Below, one piece after another: positions 24,543-34,353 of a DNA stretch of 64,000 nt (its first letter is position 1; every line of letters begins with the position of its first letter). Source of the stretch: Mitsuaria sp. 7 (GTDB taxonomy: Bacteria > Pseudomonadota > Gammaproteobacteria > Burkholderiales > Burkholderiaceae_C). A model generated the notes under the pieces. That model saw only the letters and a list, made by a program, of their open reading frames with translations, did no database searches and was not told the origin of the DNA. Position numbers and translations under genes: made by a program. The DNA is taken from positions 3,924,279-3,988,278 of the forward strand of contig NZ_CP011514.1 in NCBI RefSeq assembly GCF_001653795.1, written 5' to 3'.

Positions 24543-25199
24543 TCAGGCGTTGGCCAGCAGCCACTCGTGCAGCGTCGGCACGTCGTGCGCGACCAGCAGC
24601 GGCTCGAAGCCGCGCAGCGATTCGTGTTCATGCGCGCCGTAGGTCACCGCCACCGCCGGGCAGCCGGCATTGCGCGCCAGCTGCAGGTCGTGCGTCGTGT
24701 CGCCGATCATCAGCGTGCGCTCCGGCTCGGCGCCGAACTCGCGCATCAACTCCAGCAGCATCTGCGGATCGGGCTTGCCGGCGGTCTCGTCCGCGGTGCG
24801 GGTGCCGTCGAACAGCGTCTTCATGTCCACCGCGGCCAGCGCCTCGTCCAGGCCGCGGCGGCTCTTGCCGGTCGCGACCGCCAGCCAGTGGTGACGCGCC
24901 TTCAGGTCGCGCAGCAGTTCCGGCACGCCGTCGAACAGGGTCACCTCGTGCGCCGACGCAAAGTAGTGATGGCGGTAGCGCTGGCCGAGCTCCGGATACC
25001 GCGACGGGTCCAGGCCCGGCAGCGCGTACTGCAGCGCCTCGATCAGGCCCATGCCGATGACATAGGCGGCGAGCTCGCGCGACGGCGGCTCCAGGCCGAG
25101 GTCCGCGGCCGCCGACTGCATGCAACGCACGATCAGCGCGGTGGAGTCGAACAGGGTGCCGTCCCAGTCGAACACGATGAGGTCGAAGCGTTGAGGCAT
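24543..25199 (-). CDS. HAD-IA family phosphatase (Gph-like)
   Basis: The 218-residue protein has the four HAD motifs: VFDWDGTLFDS (nucleophile and acid/base Asp) at the N-terminus, VATGKSRRGLD in the middle, the Lys in GKPDP near 150, and MIGDTTHDLQLA near 175. The alpha-helical cap between motifs I and II is of the phosphoglycolate phosphatase type. It is likely to hydrolyse a small phosphorylated metabolite. The start MPQRFD at 25199 is chosen because the longer frame upstream has no family match. It lies 32 bp after rluC. Confidence 0.85.
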   Translation of the reverse strand: MPQRFDLIVFDWDGTLFDSTALIVRCMQSAAADLGLEPPSRELAAYVIGMGLIEALQYALPGLDPSRYPELGQRYRHHYFASAHEVTLFDGVPELLRDLKARHHWLAVATGKSRRGLDEALAAVDMKTLFDGTRTADETAGKPDPQMLLELMREFGAEPERTLMIGDTTHDLQLARNAGCPAVAVTYGAHEHESLRGFEPLLVAHDVPTLHEWLLANA

Positions 25200-25231
25200 G
25201 GTGATCCGGAGGAGGTCGTCGGGGCGGGTCG

Positions 25232-26368
25232 TCAGGGCGAGGGGCGACGCAGCGCGGCCAGGAGTTTCTCGCACTCGGGGGGCAACGGCGCCTCCAGGGT
25301 CAAGGTCTCGCCCGTGGCCGGGTGCACCACGCGCAACAGGCGCGCGTGCAGGAACATGCGGTCGAAGCGCAAGGCCCCGCGCGCGATCTGGCGGTTGGCC
25401 TCGAAGTCGCCGTACTTGGGATCCCCGACGATCGCGTGGCCCTCATGAGCCAGGTGGACCCGGATCTGGTGCGTCCGGCCGGTCTTGATGGTGACGTCGA
25501 GCAGGCTGTAGCCCGCACAGACTTCGACGACCTTCACCAGACTGATCGACCGCTTGGCCTGGTCCGCCTGCGGATCCTTGGGATCGGGCACCGCCCTCAC
25601 CCAGCGCTCGCCGTCGCTGCCGACGAACTTCAGCAGCGGAACGTCGACGACCTTCTTGCTCTTCGTCCAGGTGCCGCTCACCAGCGCCGCGTAGGTCTTG
25701 CCGGTCTCGCGGTCCCGCAACTGGTCCTGCAGATGCGTCAGCGCGCTGCGCTTCTTGGCGATCATCAGGAGGCCGGAGGTTTCCTTGTCCAGCCGGTGCA
25801 CCAGCTCCAGGAACTTCGCCTGCGGGCGTGCGCGGCGCAACTGCTCGATCACGCCGAAGCTCACGCCCGAGCCGCCGTGCACCGCCACGCCGGCGGGCTT
25901 GTCGACGACGATCAGGTGCTCGTCCTCGAAGACGATGGGGAACTCGCGCGCGGGAATGGCGGCGGTCTGTTCGGCGGGTTTCTCCGCCAGACGCACCGGC
26001 GGCACGCGCACCACGTCGCCCACGGCCAGCCGGGAGTCGGCGCTGCAGCGGCCCTTGTTGATGCGCACCTCGCCGGACCGGATGATCCGGTAGACCAGCG
26101 TCTTGGGCGCGCCCTTGAGTTCGCGGATCAGGAAGTTGTCCAGCCGTTGTCCGGCGGAGCCCTCGTCGACGGTCAGTTGACGGACCTGCGCCGGCATGAC
26201 CGGTGCGGCCGGCGCTGCGGGCGGCGCGACGGGTGAAGATGTGGCCGGCTTGACCGGTGCCGTCCCGGGTGTCGACCGGGCTTTGGGGGGCGCGGGGGCC
26301 CTCGTGGCACTGCGGGCAGTCCCTGGGGCGGCCTTGCGGGCTTTAGCCCCTATAATGCTGCTTGCCAC
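25232..26368 (-). CDS. rluC: RluC-type 23S rRNA pseudouridine synthase
   Basis: The conserved part starts near residue 65 with an S4 RNA-binding domain (SAGQRLDNFL), followed by the RluA-family catalytic domain: HRLDKETSGLLMIAK holds the catalytic Asp near residue 194, and GRTHQIRVHLAHEGHAIVGD is near 293. RluC modifies U955, U2504 and U2580 in E. coli 23S rRNA. The GTG start at 26368 adds a 57-residue Ala/Pro/Thr-rich tail; an ATG at 26197 is an alternative with no better ribosome site. The gene diverges from rne, a widely conserved arrangement, and leads the HAD-Rieske-sppA unit. Confidence 0.88.
   Translation of the reverse strand: MASSIIGAKARKAAPGTARSATRAPAPPKARSTPGTAPVKPATSSPVAPPAAPAAPVMPAQVRQLTVDEGSAGQRLDNFLIRELKGAPKTLVYRIIRSGEVRINKGRCSADSRLAVGDVVRVPPVRLAEKPAEQTAAIPAREFPIVFEDEHLIVVDKPAGVAVHGGSGVSFGVIEQLRRARPQAKFLELVHRLDKETSGLLMIAKKRSALTHLQDQLRDRETGKTYAALVSGTWTKSKKVVDVPLLKFVGSDGERWVRAVPDPKDPQADQAKRSISLVKVVEVCAGYSLLDVTIKTGRTHQIRVHLAHEGHAIVGDPKYGDFEANRQIARGALRFDRMFLHARLLRVVHPATGETLTLEAPLPPECEKLLAALRRPSP
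26351..26356 (+). promoter_or_regulatory. Candidate -10 box of the rne promoter
   Basis: A consensus TATAAT lies on the plus strand just inside the 5' end of the longest rluC frame. I see no convincing -35 box at 17 bp. If used, transcription of rne would begin near 26363 and the leader would be about 660 nt. Confidence 0.45.
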
Positions 26369-27023
26369 GTTTCCGTTCTAAGTATTTGATTTTTCTCATT
26401 TTACTCGGACGTGCGCGTTCGAGGTCGACGAGAACGTGGCAGTGAGCAGCGATTGTGAGTAGGCTGCTCATCACTTTTGGTGATGCAACGTCAGGTCATC
26501 GTTGTCGGGCCCGCTTCCCAAAGCGAGCGGGCAGGTACCGAGGCCGGACGGCAGAGCAACATCGTCAGAACCATGCCCACGCGGCCGGTCGCATTCCAGG
26601 ATGTCGGCAGACGGCGCGGGCAGTACAACAAGGTTTCACGACGACAGAAGACGGGCCGCAAGGCCCAGGCGCTGACGTCAGCACCCAGGCTCCGATTCCG
26701 GATGTTTTCTTCGGTCCATTCCACCCCCCGCCGCCTGCGAGCGCGTGTTGGCTTCGTCCACACGCCAGGCTCCGGCCGTGGTCGGGTCGCGCCTCAGTCG
26801 GCGCGTTTGAGGACCAAGACAGCCGACCCGGGGCCCGCGGCGCACGCGCCAACGCTGCATCGCTGAACGGTCGAACGAGCCGTTCAATTTGCAGTCCAGG
26901 GCGATCCTTTCATTGGTTCTTTCGCGTTACTCGTGCATCGGTCGAATCGCCCGCCGGTGAACCTCCGGCGGCGGTTCTGAAGTACGCGCGTCAGCGGCAA
27001 TGCCCTGGCGTGGAGGAGAACTG
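26369..27023 (+). promoter_or_regulatory. Long leader region of rne
   Basis: A 655-bp stretch between rluC and rne with no credible gene. The first 40 bp are AT-rich (TATTTGATTTTTCTC). RNase E controls its own mRNA through a long structured 5' leader in enterobacteria, so an analogous feedback element is plausible here; I cannot point to a conserved hairpin by eye. A GGAGGAG ribosome site ends the region. Confidence 0.55.
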
Positions 27024-30000
27024 ATGAAACGCATGCTGATCAACGCGACGCAGCAGGAAGAGCGTCGCCTGGCCATCGTCGATGGACAGAAGCTGTTGGA
27101 CTTCGAGACCGAGATCGAAGGCCGCGAACAGCGCAAGGGCAACATCTACAAGGCGGTCGTGACGCGCGTCGAGCCGTCGCTGGAGGCCTGCTTCGTCGAC
27201 TACGGCGAGGACCGCCACGGCTTCCTGCCGTTCAAGGAAATCTCGCGCACCTACTTCCGCGAAGGCGCCGACGTGCGCTCCGCCAAGATCCAGGACGTGA
27301 TCAAGGAAGGCCAGGAGCTGCTGGTCCAGGTCGAGAAGGAAGAGCGCGGCAACAAGGGCGCCGCCCTGACGACCTTCGTGTCGCTGGCCGGCCGCTACCT
27401 GGTGCTGATGCCCAACAACCCGCGCGGCGGCGGCGTTTCGCGCCGCATCGAGGGAGAGGACCGGGAAGAGCTGAAGGACGCGCTCGACCAGCTCGAGTAC
27501 CCCAAGGGCATGTCGCTGATCGCCCGCACCGCCGGCATCGGCCGTTCCGCCGCCGAGCTGCAGTGGGACCTGAACTACATGCTCAAGCTCTGGACCGCCA
27601 TCGACGAAGCGTCGGGCGGCAAGGGCGCCTTCCTGATCTATCAGGAGTCGTCGCTGGTGATCCGCGCGATCCGCGACTACTTCACCGCCGACATCGGCGA
27701 GATCCTGATCGACACGGACGACATCTTCGAACAGGCCCACCAGTTCATGTCGCACGTGATGCCGGAGACGGCACACAAGGTCAAGCGCTACCGCGACGAC
27801 GCGCCGCTGTTCAGCCGCTTCCAGATCGAGCACCAGATCGAGACGGCCTTCAGCCGCACGGTGAACCTGCCCTCGGGCGGCGCCATCGTGATCGACCACA
27901 CCGAGGCGCTGGTCTCGGTGGACGTGAACTCGGCGCGCGCCACCCGCGGCGGCGACATCGAGGAAACCGCCACCCGCACCAACCTGGAAGCCGCCGACGA
28001 GATCGCGCGCCAGATGCGTCTGCGGGACCTGGGCGGCCTGATCGTCGTGGACTTCATCGACATGGAGGAGTCCAAGAACCGCCGCGAGGTCGAACAGCGC
28101 CTGCGCGACGCGCTGCGCCAGGACCGGGCCCGCGTGCAGTTCAGCTCGATCAGCAAGTTCGGCCTGCTGGAACTGAGCCGCCAGCGCCTGCGCCCGGCGC
28201 TGAGCGAAGGCAGCCACATCACCTGCCCGCGCTGCAACGGCACCGGCCACATCCGCGACACGGAGTCCTCCGCGCTGCAGATCCTGCGCATGGTCCAGGA
28301 AGAGTCCATGAAGGACAACACCGCCGCCGTGCACGTGCAGGTGCCGGTGGAAGTGACCTCGTTCCTGCTGAACGAGAAGCGCACCGAGATCACCAAGATC
28401 GAGCTCAAGCAGCGCGTGACCGTGCTGCTGGTGCCCAACCGTCACCTGGACACGCCGAACTACAAGCTCGAGCGCCTGCGCCACGACGATCCCCGCCTGG
28501 AGAACCTGCAGGCGAGCTACACGATGATCGAGGAGCAGCAGGAAGAGGAAAGCATCACCCGCCGCGGCGCCGAGAAGAAGAACAAGCAGGAGCCGCTGAT
28601 CAAGGGCATCCTGCCGGAGCAGCCGGCCCCGATGCCGGTCGCTGCCGCGCCCAAGGCCGTCGAGCCGGTGGCCGCCGCCCCCGTGGCGGCACCGCCCGCG
28701 CCGGCTGCGCCCGTGGCCGCCGGTGGTGGCTTCTTCGGCTGGATCAAGAGCCTGTTCGGCGGCGAGCCTGCGCCCGCACCGGCACCGGCCCCCGCGGCCA
28801 AGTCGGCCGAGCCCGCGAAGAAGGAACGTGGCGAGCGCGGTGAACGCAGCGACCGTGGCGAACGCGGTGGTGATCGCGGCCGTGGCGGCGATCGCAACCG
28901 CCGTGGCGAACGCGGCGAGCGTGGTGAACGCGCCGGCGGTGAACGCGGCGAGCGCGGTGAACAGAAGGCCCGCGACGGCAAGCCGCGCGGTGAAGGCAAG
29001 CCGCAGCAGGAAGGTCGCGCCGAGCGTCCGGAACGCGGCGACCGCGCGGAGCGCGGTGAGCGTGCCGAACGCGGTGGCGAGCGCGCCGAACGTGGCGAGC
29101 GCGGTGATCGCGGCGGTGAACGTGGCGAGCGTGGCGGTGACCGTCCGCGCCGCAACGAGCGCGCCGACAAGCCGGAACAGGCCGTCGAAGGCGCACCGCG
29201 TCAGGAACGCACCGACCGCGGTGATCGTCCTGAACGGGGTGAGCGCGGTGATCGGGGCGAGCGCGGCGAAGGCCGCCGCCGCCGCGAGGAACGCCCGGCC
29301 GATGGTTCGCAGGAGCAACTGGCCGCGCTGGCCGGCACCGAAGCCGCGAACGTCGAATCGCCGATCGCCTTCGCCGACACGCAACCGCTGGAGAACCCGC
29401 TGGGTGAAGCCGGCGACGAGCGTCAAGGCCGTCGTCGTCGTCGTCGCGGCAACCGCGACCGCGGTGAAGGCGTCGAGGGGGGTGAGCAGGTCGAAGGCAC
29501 GCTGGTCGAAGGCCAGGCCCAGTCCGGCGACACCTCGTTCACTGAAGGTGCCGGATCCGCTGCCGCTGCGGTGGTCGACGGTGACGCCCCGGCTGGTGAA
29601 GAAGGCGCGGAAGGCAACGCGGATGGCCAAGGCCGCCGTCGTGGCCGTGGTCGCGACCGTCATCGCCGTGAGCGCCGCGAAGGCGAAGGCGCACCGGCTG
29701 ACGGCGTGACTGCCGAAGGCGACGTTGCCGCCACGCCGGCCGTCGCCGCGCTGGACGGCATCGTGCTGGATGCCGGCGCTGCCCCGCGTCAGCTGGAACT
29801 GGGCGACGAGCCGAAGCAGGCCCCGGTGCAAGCGCCGGTGGCGGCTGCCGCTCCGACGCCGGCTCCGGTCCAGGCGCCGGCCCCTGTGGCTGCTGCTCCG
29901 GTGCAGGCTCCGGCTCCCGTTGCTGCTCCGGCCGCACCGGTGGCCCCGGTCGCCCGCTTCGAACTGCCGATGACCGAGCTCAGCGCTGTCGCCGAAGGCG

Positions 30001-30188
30001 CCGGTCTGGTCTGGGTCAACAGCGATGCCGACAAGATTGCCGCCGCCAAGGCCGCGATCGCTGCCGAGCCGGCCGCTGCGCCGCTGGGCCGCGAACCCGC
30101 GCCGGTGGTGGTGGTCGAAGAGGGCCCGCTGGTCCTGGTCGAGACCCGCAAGGACCTCAACCAGATCAAGCTGCCGTTCGAAGCCTGA
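27024..30188 (+). CDS. rne: Ribonuclease E
   Basis: A 1054-residue endoribonuclease. Starting [10 protein letters not shown] after GGAGGAG at 27012-27018, it has the N-terminal S1 RNA-binding domain (residues 35-125), the 5' sensor and RNase H-like part, the DNase I-like catalytic core with VDVNSAR (catalytic Asp) and VVDFIDME (second Asp) near residues 300-350, and the zinc link [10 protein letters not shown] near 405. From residue 550 the protein becomes an Ala/Pro linker, then a long Arg/Glu/Gly repeat tract, then an Ala/Pro-rich tail. This C-half normally anchors RNA and degradosome partners. It degrades mRNA and matures rRNA. Confidence 0.95.
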   Translation: MKRMLINATQQEERRLAIVDGQKLLDFETEIEGREQRKGNIYKAVVTRVEPSLEACFVDYGEDRHGFLPFKEISRTYFREGADVRSAKIQDVIKEGQELLVQVEKEERGNKGAALTTFVSLAGRYLVLMPNNPRGGGVSRRIEGEDREELKDALDQLEYPKGMSLIARTAGIGRSAAELQWDLNYMLKLWTAIDEASGGKGAFLIYQESSLVIRAIRDYFTADIGEILIDTDDIFEQAHQFMSHVMPETAHKVKRYRDDAPLFSRFQIEHQIETAFSRTVNLPSGGAIVIDHTEALVSVDVNSARATRGGDIEETATRTNLEAADEIARQMRLRDLGGLIVVDFIDMEESKNRREVEQRLRDALRQDRARVQFSSISKFGLLELSRQRLRPALSEGSHITCPRCNGTGHIRDTESSALQILRMVQEESMKDNTAAVHVQVPVEVTSFLLNEKRTEITKIELKQRVTVLLVPNRHLDTPNYKLERLRHDDPRLENLQASYTMIEEQQEEESITRRGAEKKNKQEPLIKGILPEQPAPMPVAAAPKAVEPVAAAPVAAPPAPAAPVAAGGGFFGWIKSLFGGEPAPAPAPAPAAKSAEPAKKERGERGERSDRGERGGDRGRGGDRNRRGERGERGERAGGERGERGEQKARDGKPRGEGKPQQEGRAERPERGDRAERGERAERGGERAERGERGDRGGERGERGGDRPRRNERADKPEQAVEGAPRQERTDRGDRPERGERGDRGERGEGRRRREERPADGSQEQLAALAGTEAANVESPIAFADTQPLENPLGEAGDERQGRRRRRRGNRDRGEGVEGGEQVEGTLVEGQAQSGDTSFTEGAGSAAAAVVDGDAPAGEEGAEGNADGQGRRRGRGRDRHRRERREGEGAPADGVTAEGDVAATPAVAALDGIVLDAGAAPRQLELGDEPKQAPVQAPVAAAAPTPAPVQAPAPVAAAPVQAPAPVAAPAAPVAPVARFELPMTELSAVAEGAGLVWVNSDADKIAAAKAAIAAEPAAAPLGREPAPVVVVEEGPLVLVETRKDLNQIKLPFEA
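28827..29290 (+). repeat. Arg/Glu/Gly tandem repeat tract inside rne
   Basis: About 150 codons built from GER, GDR and AER triplet units (GGCGAACGC-like 9-bp words). The tract is in frame and intrinsically disordered by composition. It should bind RNA through its arginines. Confidence 0.8.
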
Positions 30189-30212
30189 TTCGAAGCTTGA
30201 TGACGGCATGAA

Positions 30213-30253
30213 CTCCCTCTCCCGCTTGCGGGAGAGGGCAGGGGTGAGGGCCA
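30213..30253 (+). repeat. REP-like palindromic repeat (copy C)
   Basis: The same 11-bp arms and TT spacer as the copy at 5893, with the tail CAGGGGTGAGGGCCA. It lies 25 bp after the rne stop codon, between the gene and its terminator. Confidence 0.85.
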
Positions 30254-30306
30254 GCGACCGCTGAAGTACGCCACCCCATGAAGGCCACCCGAGCCCGAAC
30301 ACCACA

Positions 30307-30339
30307 GCCGCCGAGACACCCCTCGGCGGCTTTCCTTTT
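30307..30339 (+). terminator. Intrinsic terminator of rne
   Basis: GCCGCCGAG (30307-30315) pairs perfectly with CTCGGCGGC (30322-30330) around a 6-base loop, and TTTCCTTTT follows at once. This is a strong factor-independent terminator. Confidence 0.85.
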
Positions 30340-30380
30340 GGGGCGTCACGAGCGCCCCGAGACATGACGGAGACAGACCC

Positions 30381-31967
30381 GTGAACACGTCCACCATCGC
30401 TGCCCAGCCGGGCGACGCGGCCGGCGCCAAGGCCGCGCCCAAGATGCCGCCGCAGATCCCGTACATCATCGCCAACGAGGGCTGCGAGCGCTTCAGCTTC
30501 TACGGGATGCGCAACATCCTGACGGTGTTCCTGATGACCAGCCTGCTGCTGGCGATCCCGGAGCCGTTGCGCAAGGGCGAGGCCAAGGAGGTGTTCCACA
30601 CCTTCGTCATCGGCGTCTACTTCTTCCCGCTGCTGGGCGGGTGGCTGTCGGACCGTTTCTTCGGCAAGTACAACACCATCTTCTGGCTGAGCCTGGTGTA
30701 CTGCGCCGGCCATGCCTGCCTGGCGATCTTCGAGAACAACCTGCGCGGGTTCTACTTCGGCCTGTTCCTGATCGCGCTGGGCTCGGGCGGCATCAAGCCG
30801 CTGGTGAGTTCCTTCATCGGCGACCAGTTCGACAAGAGCAACCGCACGCTGGCGCAGAAGGTCTTCGACGCCTTCTACTGGATCATCAACTTCGGCTCGT
30901 TCTTCGCGTCGCTGCTGATGCCGATCTTCCTGGACAAGCTGGGCGCGAGCATCGCCTTCGGCATCCCGGGCGCGCTGATGTTCCTCGCGACGGTGATCTT
31001 CTGGAGCGGCCGCCGCAAGTACACGCACGTGCCGGCCGGCGAGTCGCACCGCGACCCGCACGGCTTCCTGAAGGTCGTGCGCACGGCGCTGCTGTCGCAG
31101 GCGCCCGGCCAGGGCCGCGGTGGCTTGATCGTCGCCGGCCTGGGCGTGGTGCTCGCGATCGGCGCGCTGGTGCTGACGCCCAACCTCGGCTTCGTGATCG
31201 CGTTCTGCTCGGCGCTGGTGCTGGTGATGGGCTTCGGTGGCGTCGGCGCCTGGATGCAGCTGGAACGCGCCCGCGCGGTGCATCCGGCCGAAGCCGTCGA
31301 AGGCGTGCGCACAGTGCTGCGCCTGCTGGTGCTCTTCGCGCTGGTCACGCCGTTCTGGTCCCTGTTCGACCAGAAGGCGTCGACCTGGGTGCTGCAGGCC
31401 GACCAGATGGCCAAGCCCGAGTGGTTCAAGTCCTCGATGATGCAGGCGCTGAACCCGGCGCTGGTCATGATCCTGATCCCGTTCAACAACCTGGTGCTGT
31501 ACCCGCTGCTGTCGAAGCTGGGCCTGAAGGTCACCGCGCTGCGCCGCATGGGCGCGGGCATCGCGTTCGCGGGCCTGGCGTGGATCGTGGTCGGCGGCCT
31601 GCAGCTGTGGATCGACGGCGGCCACGCGGTCGACATCACCTGGCAGGTGCTGCCCTACGCGCTGCTGACGCTGGGCGAGGTGCTGGTGTCGGCGACCGGC
31701 CTGGAGTTCGCCTACAGTCAGGCGCCGCTGGCGATGAAGGGCGTGATCACGAGCTTCTGGAACCTGTCGGTGACGATCGGCAACCTGTGGGTGCTGCTGG
31801 CCAACTCCAGCGTCAAGGGCGCGGCGGTGACGGCCTACATCCAGTCCACGGGGACCAGCGTCACGGCCTTCCAGATGTTCTTCTTCGCCGGCTTCGCGCT
31901 GCTCGCGGCGCTGCTCTTCGCGCTCTATGCGCGCGGGTACCGGATGCAGGACAACTACCGGGGCTGA
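30381..31967 (+). CDS. POT-family proton-dependent peptide transporter
   Basis: The 528-residue protein has the POT/PTR signature: NEGCERFSFYGMR near residue 35 holds the ExxER motif needed for proton coupling, and FYWIINFGSFFASLL near 172 is the second family motif. About 12-14 membrane helices are predicted. It imports di- and tripeptides with protons. It starts with a GTG (30381) after GGAGA, which gives a short Ala-rich N-tail before the first helix. It has its own transcription unit, since the rne terminator lies upstream. The next gene follows after 47 bp and may be co-transcribed. Confidence 0.88.
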   Translation: MNTSTIAAQPGDAAGAKAAPKMPPQIPYIIANEGCERFSFYGMRNILTVFLMTSLLLAIPEPLRKGEAKEVFHTFVIGVYFFPLLGGWLSDRFFGKYNTIFWLSLVYCAGHACLAIFENNLRGFYFGLFLIALGSGGIKPLVSSFIGDQFDKSNRTLAQKVFDAFYWIINFGSFFASLLMPIFLDKLGASIAFGIPGALMFLATVIFWSGRRKYTHVPAGESHRDPHGFLKVVRTALLSQAPGQGRGGLIVAGLGVVLAIGALVLTPNLGFVIAFCSALVLVMGFGGVGAWMQLERARAVHPAEAVEGVRTVLRLLVLFALVTPFWSLFDQKASTWVLQADQMAKPEWFKSSMMQALNPALVMILIPFNNLVLYPLLSKLGLKVTALRRMGAGIAFAGLAWIVVGGLQLWIDGGHAVDITWQVLPYALLTLGEVLVSATGLEFAYSQAPLAMKGVITSFWNLSVTIGNLWVLLANSSVKGAAVTAYIQSTGTSVTAFQMFFFAGFALLAALLFALYARGYRMQDNYRG

Positions 31968-32014
31968 GGCCCCTCGTCTCAAACAGACTCAAGCAGATTC
32001 AGGGAGACACACGC

Positions 32015-32974
32015 ATGGCACGAATCCTTTCACTGGTCGCCGCGCTGGCGGTGCAGGCCGCGGTGGCGGTGCCCGCCGCGATGGCGCAGGACAGCGTCAA
32101 GCTCAACATGGTGCCGCTGCCGTCGACGCGGCAGCAGGTCGACATCGCCATGGACATGAAGATGAACATGTCCATGCAGCTGCCGCCCAACGCGACCGAG
32201 CAGCAGCAGGCGCAGATGGCGCAGATGAAGGCCACGATGCCCATCACCATGAAGATGGGCATGCGCCAGGACCTGTCGACGACGGCGAAGGCCGCCGACG
32301 GCGCCTACACGCTCAACGCCGAGATCACGCCGCTCAAGAGCGAGATGCGCGACGGCACGGGCCAGACGCGGCCGGTGCCGCCGCAGGGGACGATGCGTTT
32401 CAGCGCGCAGCTGAAGGACGACCAGTTCGAGAAGATCGATCTGCAGTTGTCCAACGCCGGGCAGGCGCAGGCGCTGAGCAAGGAAGTGCAGGAGAAGATC
32501 TTCAACCAGAGCTTCGACTGGATGCGCAAGTTCAACGGCAAGTCGCTGAAGGTGGGCGAGACGATCGAGATGCCGATCGACATGAACCTGCCGATGACCG
32601 GGGCCAAGACCGGCAAGCTGCTGGGCCGATACACGCTGACCTCGGTGAACAAGGGCATCGCGTCGTTCGACGTGGACGTTCGGATGGACATGAGCTTCGC
32701 CGCGCCGGCGCAGCCGGCCTCGGGCGCGTCGGCGCCGGCGGGCCCGGTCGAGGGCGTGATGAGCGGCTCGGGCCGCGGCAAGATGGACCTGCGGCTCGCG
32801 GATCGCCTGATGGTGCGCAGCACGATGGCGATGACGATGGGCGTGGACATGGCCGGCCCGCAGGGCAACAAGATGCGCATGGACATGGAGATGGCCATGA
32901 CCAGCACCGGCAAGGCGCTGCCTCCCGGAGCGAAGAAGCCGGCCGCGCCGGCGAAGGCCGCGACGAAGGGCTGA
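32015..32974 (+). CDS. Methionine-rich exported hypothetical protein
   Basis: Not recognised with certainty; it has the look of DUF6263-like exported proteins. It is 319 residues, with a Sec signal peptide ending AMAQ, then a beta-rich body unusually rich in Met (for example MDMKMNMSMQL near residue 48 and MRMDMEMAM near 290). The C-terminus is Lys/Ala/Pro-rich. A GGGAGA ribosome site precedes the ATG. It ends just before a strong bidirectional hairpin terminator, so it is the last gene of the peptide-transporter unit. The Met clusters could bind copper, but that is speculation. Confidence 0.6.
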   Translation: MARILSLVAALAVQAAVAVPAAMAQDSVKLNMVPLPSTRQQVDIAMDMKMNMSMQLPPNATEQQQAQMAQMKATMPITMKMGMRQDLSTTAKAADGAYTLNAEITPLKSEMRDGTGQTRPVPPQGTMRFSAQLKDDQFEKIDLQLSNAGQAQALSKEVQEKIFNQSFDWMRKFNGKSLKVGETIEMPIDMNLPMTGAKTGKLLGRYTLTSVNKGIASFDVDVRMDMSFAAPAQPASGASAPAGPVEGVMSGSGRGKMDLRLADRLMVRSTMAMTMGVDMAGPQGNKMRMDMEMAMTSTGKALPPGAKKPAAPAKAATKG

Positions 32975-33018
32975 TCACCCGCTTGCGCCGTCGGATCGGA
33001 CGATCCGTCGGCACCATG

Positions 33019-33050
33019 AAGAAGACCGCCCGAGGGCGGTCTTCTTTCTT
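33019..33050. terminator. Bidirectional intrinsic terminator
   Basis: AAGAAGACCGCC (33019-33030) pairs perfectly with GGCGGTCTTCTT (33035-33046) around CGAG, followed by TTCTT. The mirror-image strand begins with AAGAAG, so it can stop transcription of both converging genes. Confidence 0.88.
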
Positions 33051-33056
33051 GTCGAG

Positions 33057-33263
33057 TCAGTGCGCAAAGAGTCTGACCAGAGAAATCGAGCAGAACCCAA
33101 GGCTGACGATGGCCATGAACAGGACGAAGTAGTCCTTCCAGCGCTCGTCCGTCCGTCGCCACCTTTCTTCGGAAATTGCGGTCTGGATCTCGACGGCAAT
33201 CGCGCCGGCTTCAATCTCGCTCAAACCGGCACGGACCAGTCGTTTGGATATTCCTTCAACCAT
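33057..33263 (-). CDS. Small membrane protein, 68 aa
   Basis: The product has a soluble helical N-half (VRAGLSEIEAGAIAVEIQTAI) that includes charged heptad-like spacing, and one membrane helix at the C-end (YFVLFMAIVSLGFCSISLV). The start has AAGGAG 8 bp upstream, which supports a real gene. Function unknown; the layout resembles small phage or plasmid-borne membrane proteins. It faces the shared terminator and has no obvious partner. Confidence 0.55.
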   Translation of the reverse strand: MVEGISKRLVRAGLSEIEAGAIAVEIQTAISEERWRRTDERWKDYFVLFMAIVSLGFCSISLVRLFAH

Positions 33264-33390
33264 GAATCAGCTCCTTGGGAGTACTTGGATCACCGGACAA
33301 ATCTATGTCCAACCCGAACGGTGATCACTGACCCATCGATGCGTTCTTGTCCTCGACTTTGCGACAGCGAGACACGCGGAATAGAGGGGC

Positions 33391-34353
33391 TCAACGCCTG
33401 CGGGTTTCGCGCATGCCACGCATCGTCGGAATGACGTCGCGCATCACTTGCAGGAACGCGCGCAGTCGCGCGGGCTGAAGACGCCGCGAGGGGTAGACGA
33501 GTGAGATCGGCAGCGGACTCGCGCACCACTCGGGCAGGACACGGACCAGACGTCCCTCGGCCATGTCATCGAAGACGGCCCATTGCGACACCAGGGCGAA
33601 GCCCAATCCCCGACGGGCCGACTCGATGAGCGCGAAGAGGCTGTCCGTGCCCAGGCGCGGGCGGAACGCGATGTGCATCCGTTCCTCGCCGTCCGCGGCG
33701 CGCAGGTCCACGCCGTCGCGATAGAACGCCAGCAGCGCCAGCCACGGCTGCGCGCCGAGCACCGCGGCGATCTCCTCCGGCGGCTTCTTGCCCAGGCCCT
33801 TCGGCAGCTTCTTCGCGAGCTGCGGCGTGGCGACCAGCACGCGGGGGATCTCGGCCAGCTGCGTCGCGATCAGGTTGGGCTGGCTGATCTCGCCGACCAG
33901 CAGCGAGCAGTCGACGTTCTCGCGGCTGAAGTCCGGCAACTGGTCCTGCAGCATCCACTCCACCGACACACGCGGGTGCTTGCAGAGGAAGGCCGCGAGC
34001 GGCTCGATCAGTTGGCTCTGCCCGAAGGCATGGGGAACGCGCAGGCGCAGCGTGCCGGAGAGGTCCTCGCCGCCTTCGAGCTCCTCCGCCAGGGACTGCC
34101 AGCCATCGATCAGGTCCTGCGCCTGCGCGGCGCAGCGCTCCCCCTCCTCGGTCAGGCGCAGCCCGCGCGTGGAGCGCTCGACCAGTCGCGCGCCCAGCAG
34201 CGATTCCAGCATCTGCACGCGGCGGCTGACTGTCGGTTGCGTGGTCGCGAGCTGGAGCGCGGCGGCGGAGAAGCTGCCGGCCTCCGCCACGCGGAGGAAG
34301 GTCTGCAGCAGCGCGAGGCGGTCCTGGCCGCTGTCCCGGTTGGCGTCGTTCAT
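33391..34353 (-). CDS. LysR-family transcriptional regulator
   Basis: A 320-residue LysR protein. Residues 10-70 form the winged helix-turn-helix (FLRVAEAGSFSAAALQLATTQPTVSRRVQMLE), followed by the periplasmic-binding-like effector domain (residues 100-300). It is divergent from the MFS transporter gene at 34512, so it probably controls it; a 158-bp shared promoter region separates the two. The C-terminus ends with an Arg-rich tail. The inducer is unknown. Confidence 0.9.
   Translation of the reverse strand: MNDANRDSGQDRLALLQTFLRVAEAGSFSAAALQLATTQPTVSRRVQMLESLLGARLVERSTRGLRLTEEGERCAAQAQDLIDGWQSLAEELEGGEDLSGTLRLRVPHAFGQSQLIEPLAAFLCKHPRVSVEWMLQDQLPDFSRENVDCSLLVGEISQPNLIATQLAEIPRVLVATPQLAKKLPKGLGKKPPEEIAAVLGAQPWLALLAFYRDGVDLRAADGEERMHIAFRPRLGTDSLFALIESARRGLGFALVSQWAVFDDMAEGRLVRVLPEWCASPLPISLVYPSRRLQPARLRAFLQVMRDVIPTMRGMRETRRR

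Noticed and set aside
26991..31982. A 1663-codon minus-strand frame across rne and the peptide transporter
   Set aside because: It covers two certain genes in antisense and consists of low-complexity Arg/Gln/His stretches; no motif or ribosome site supports it.
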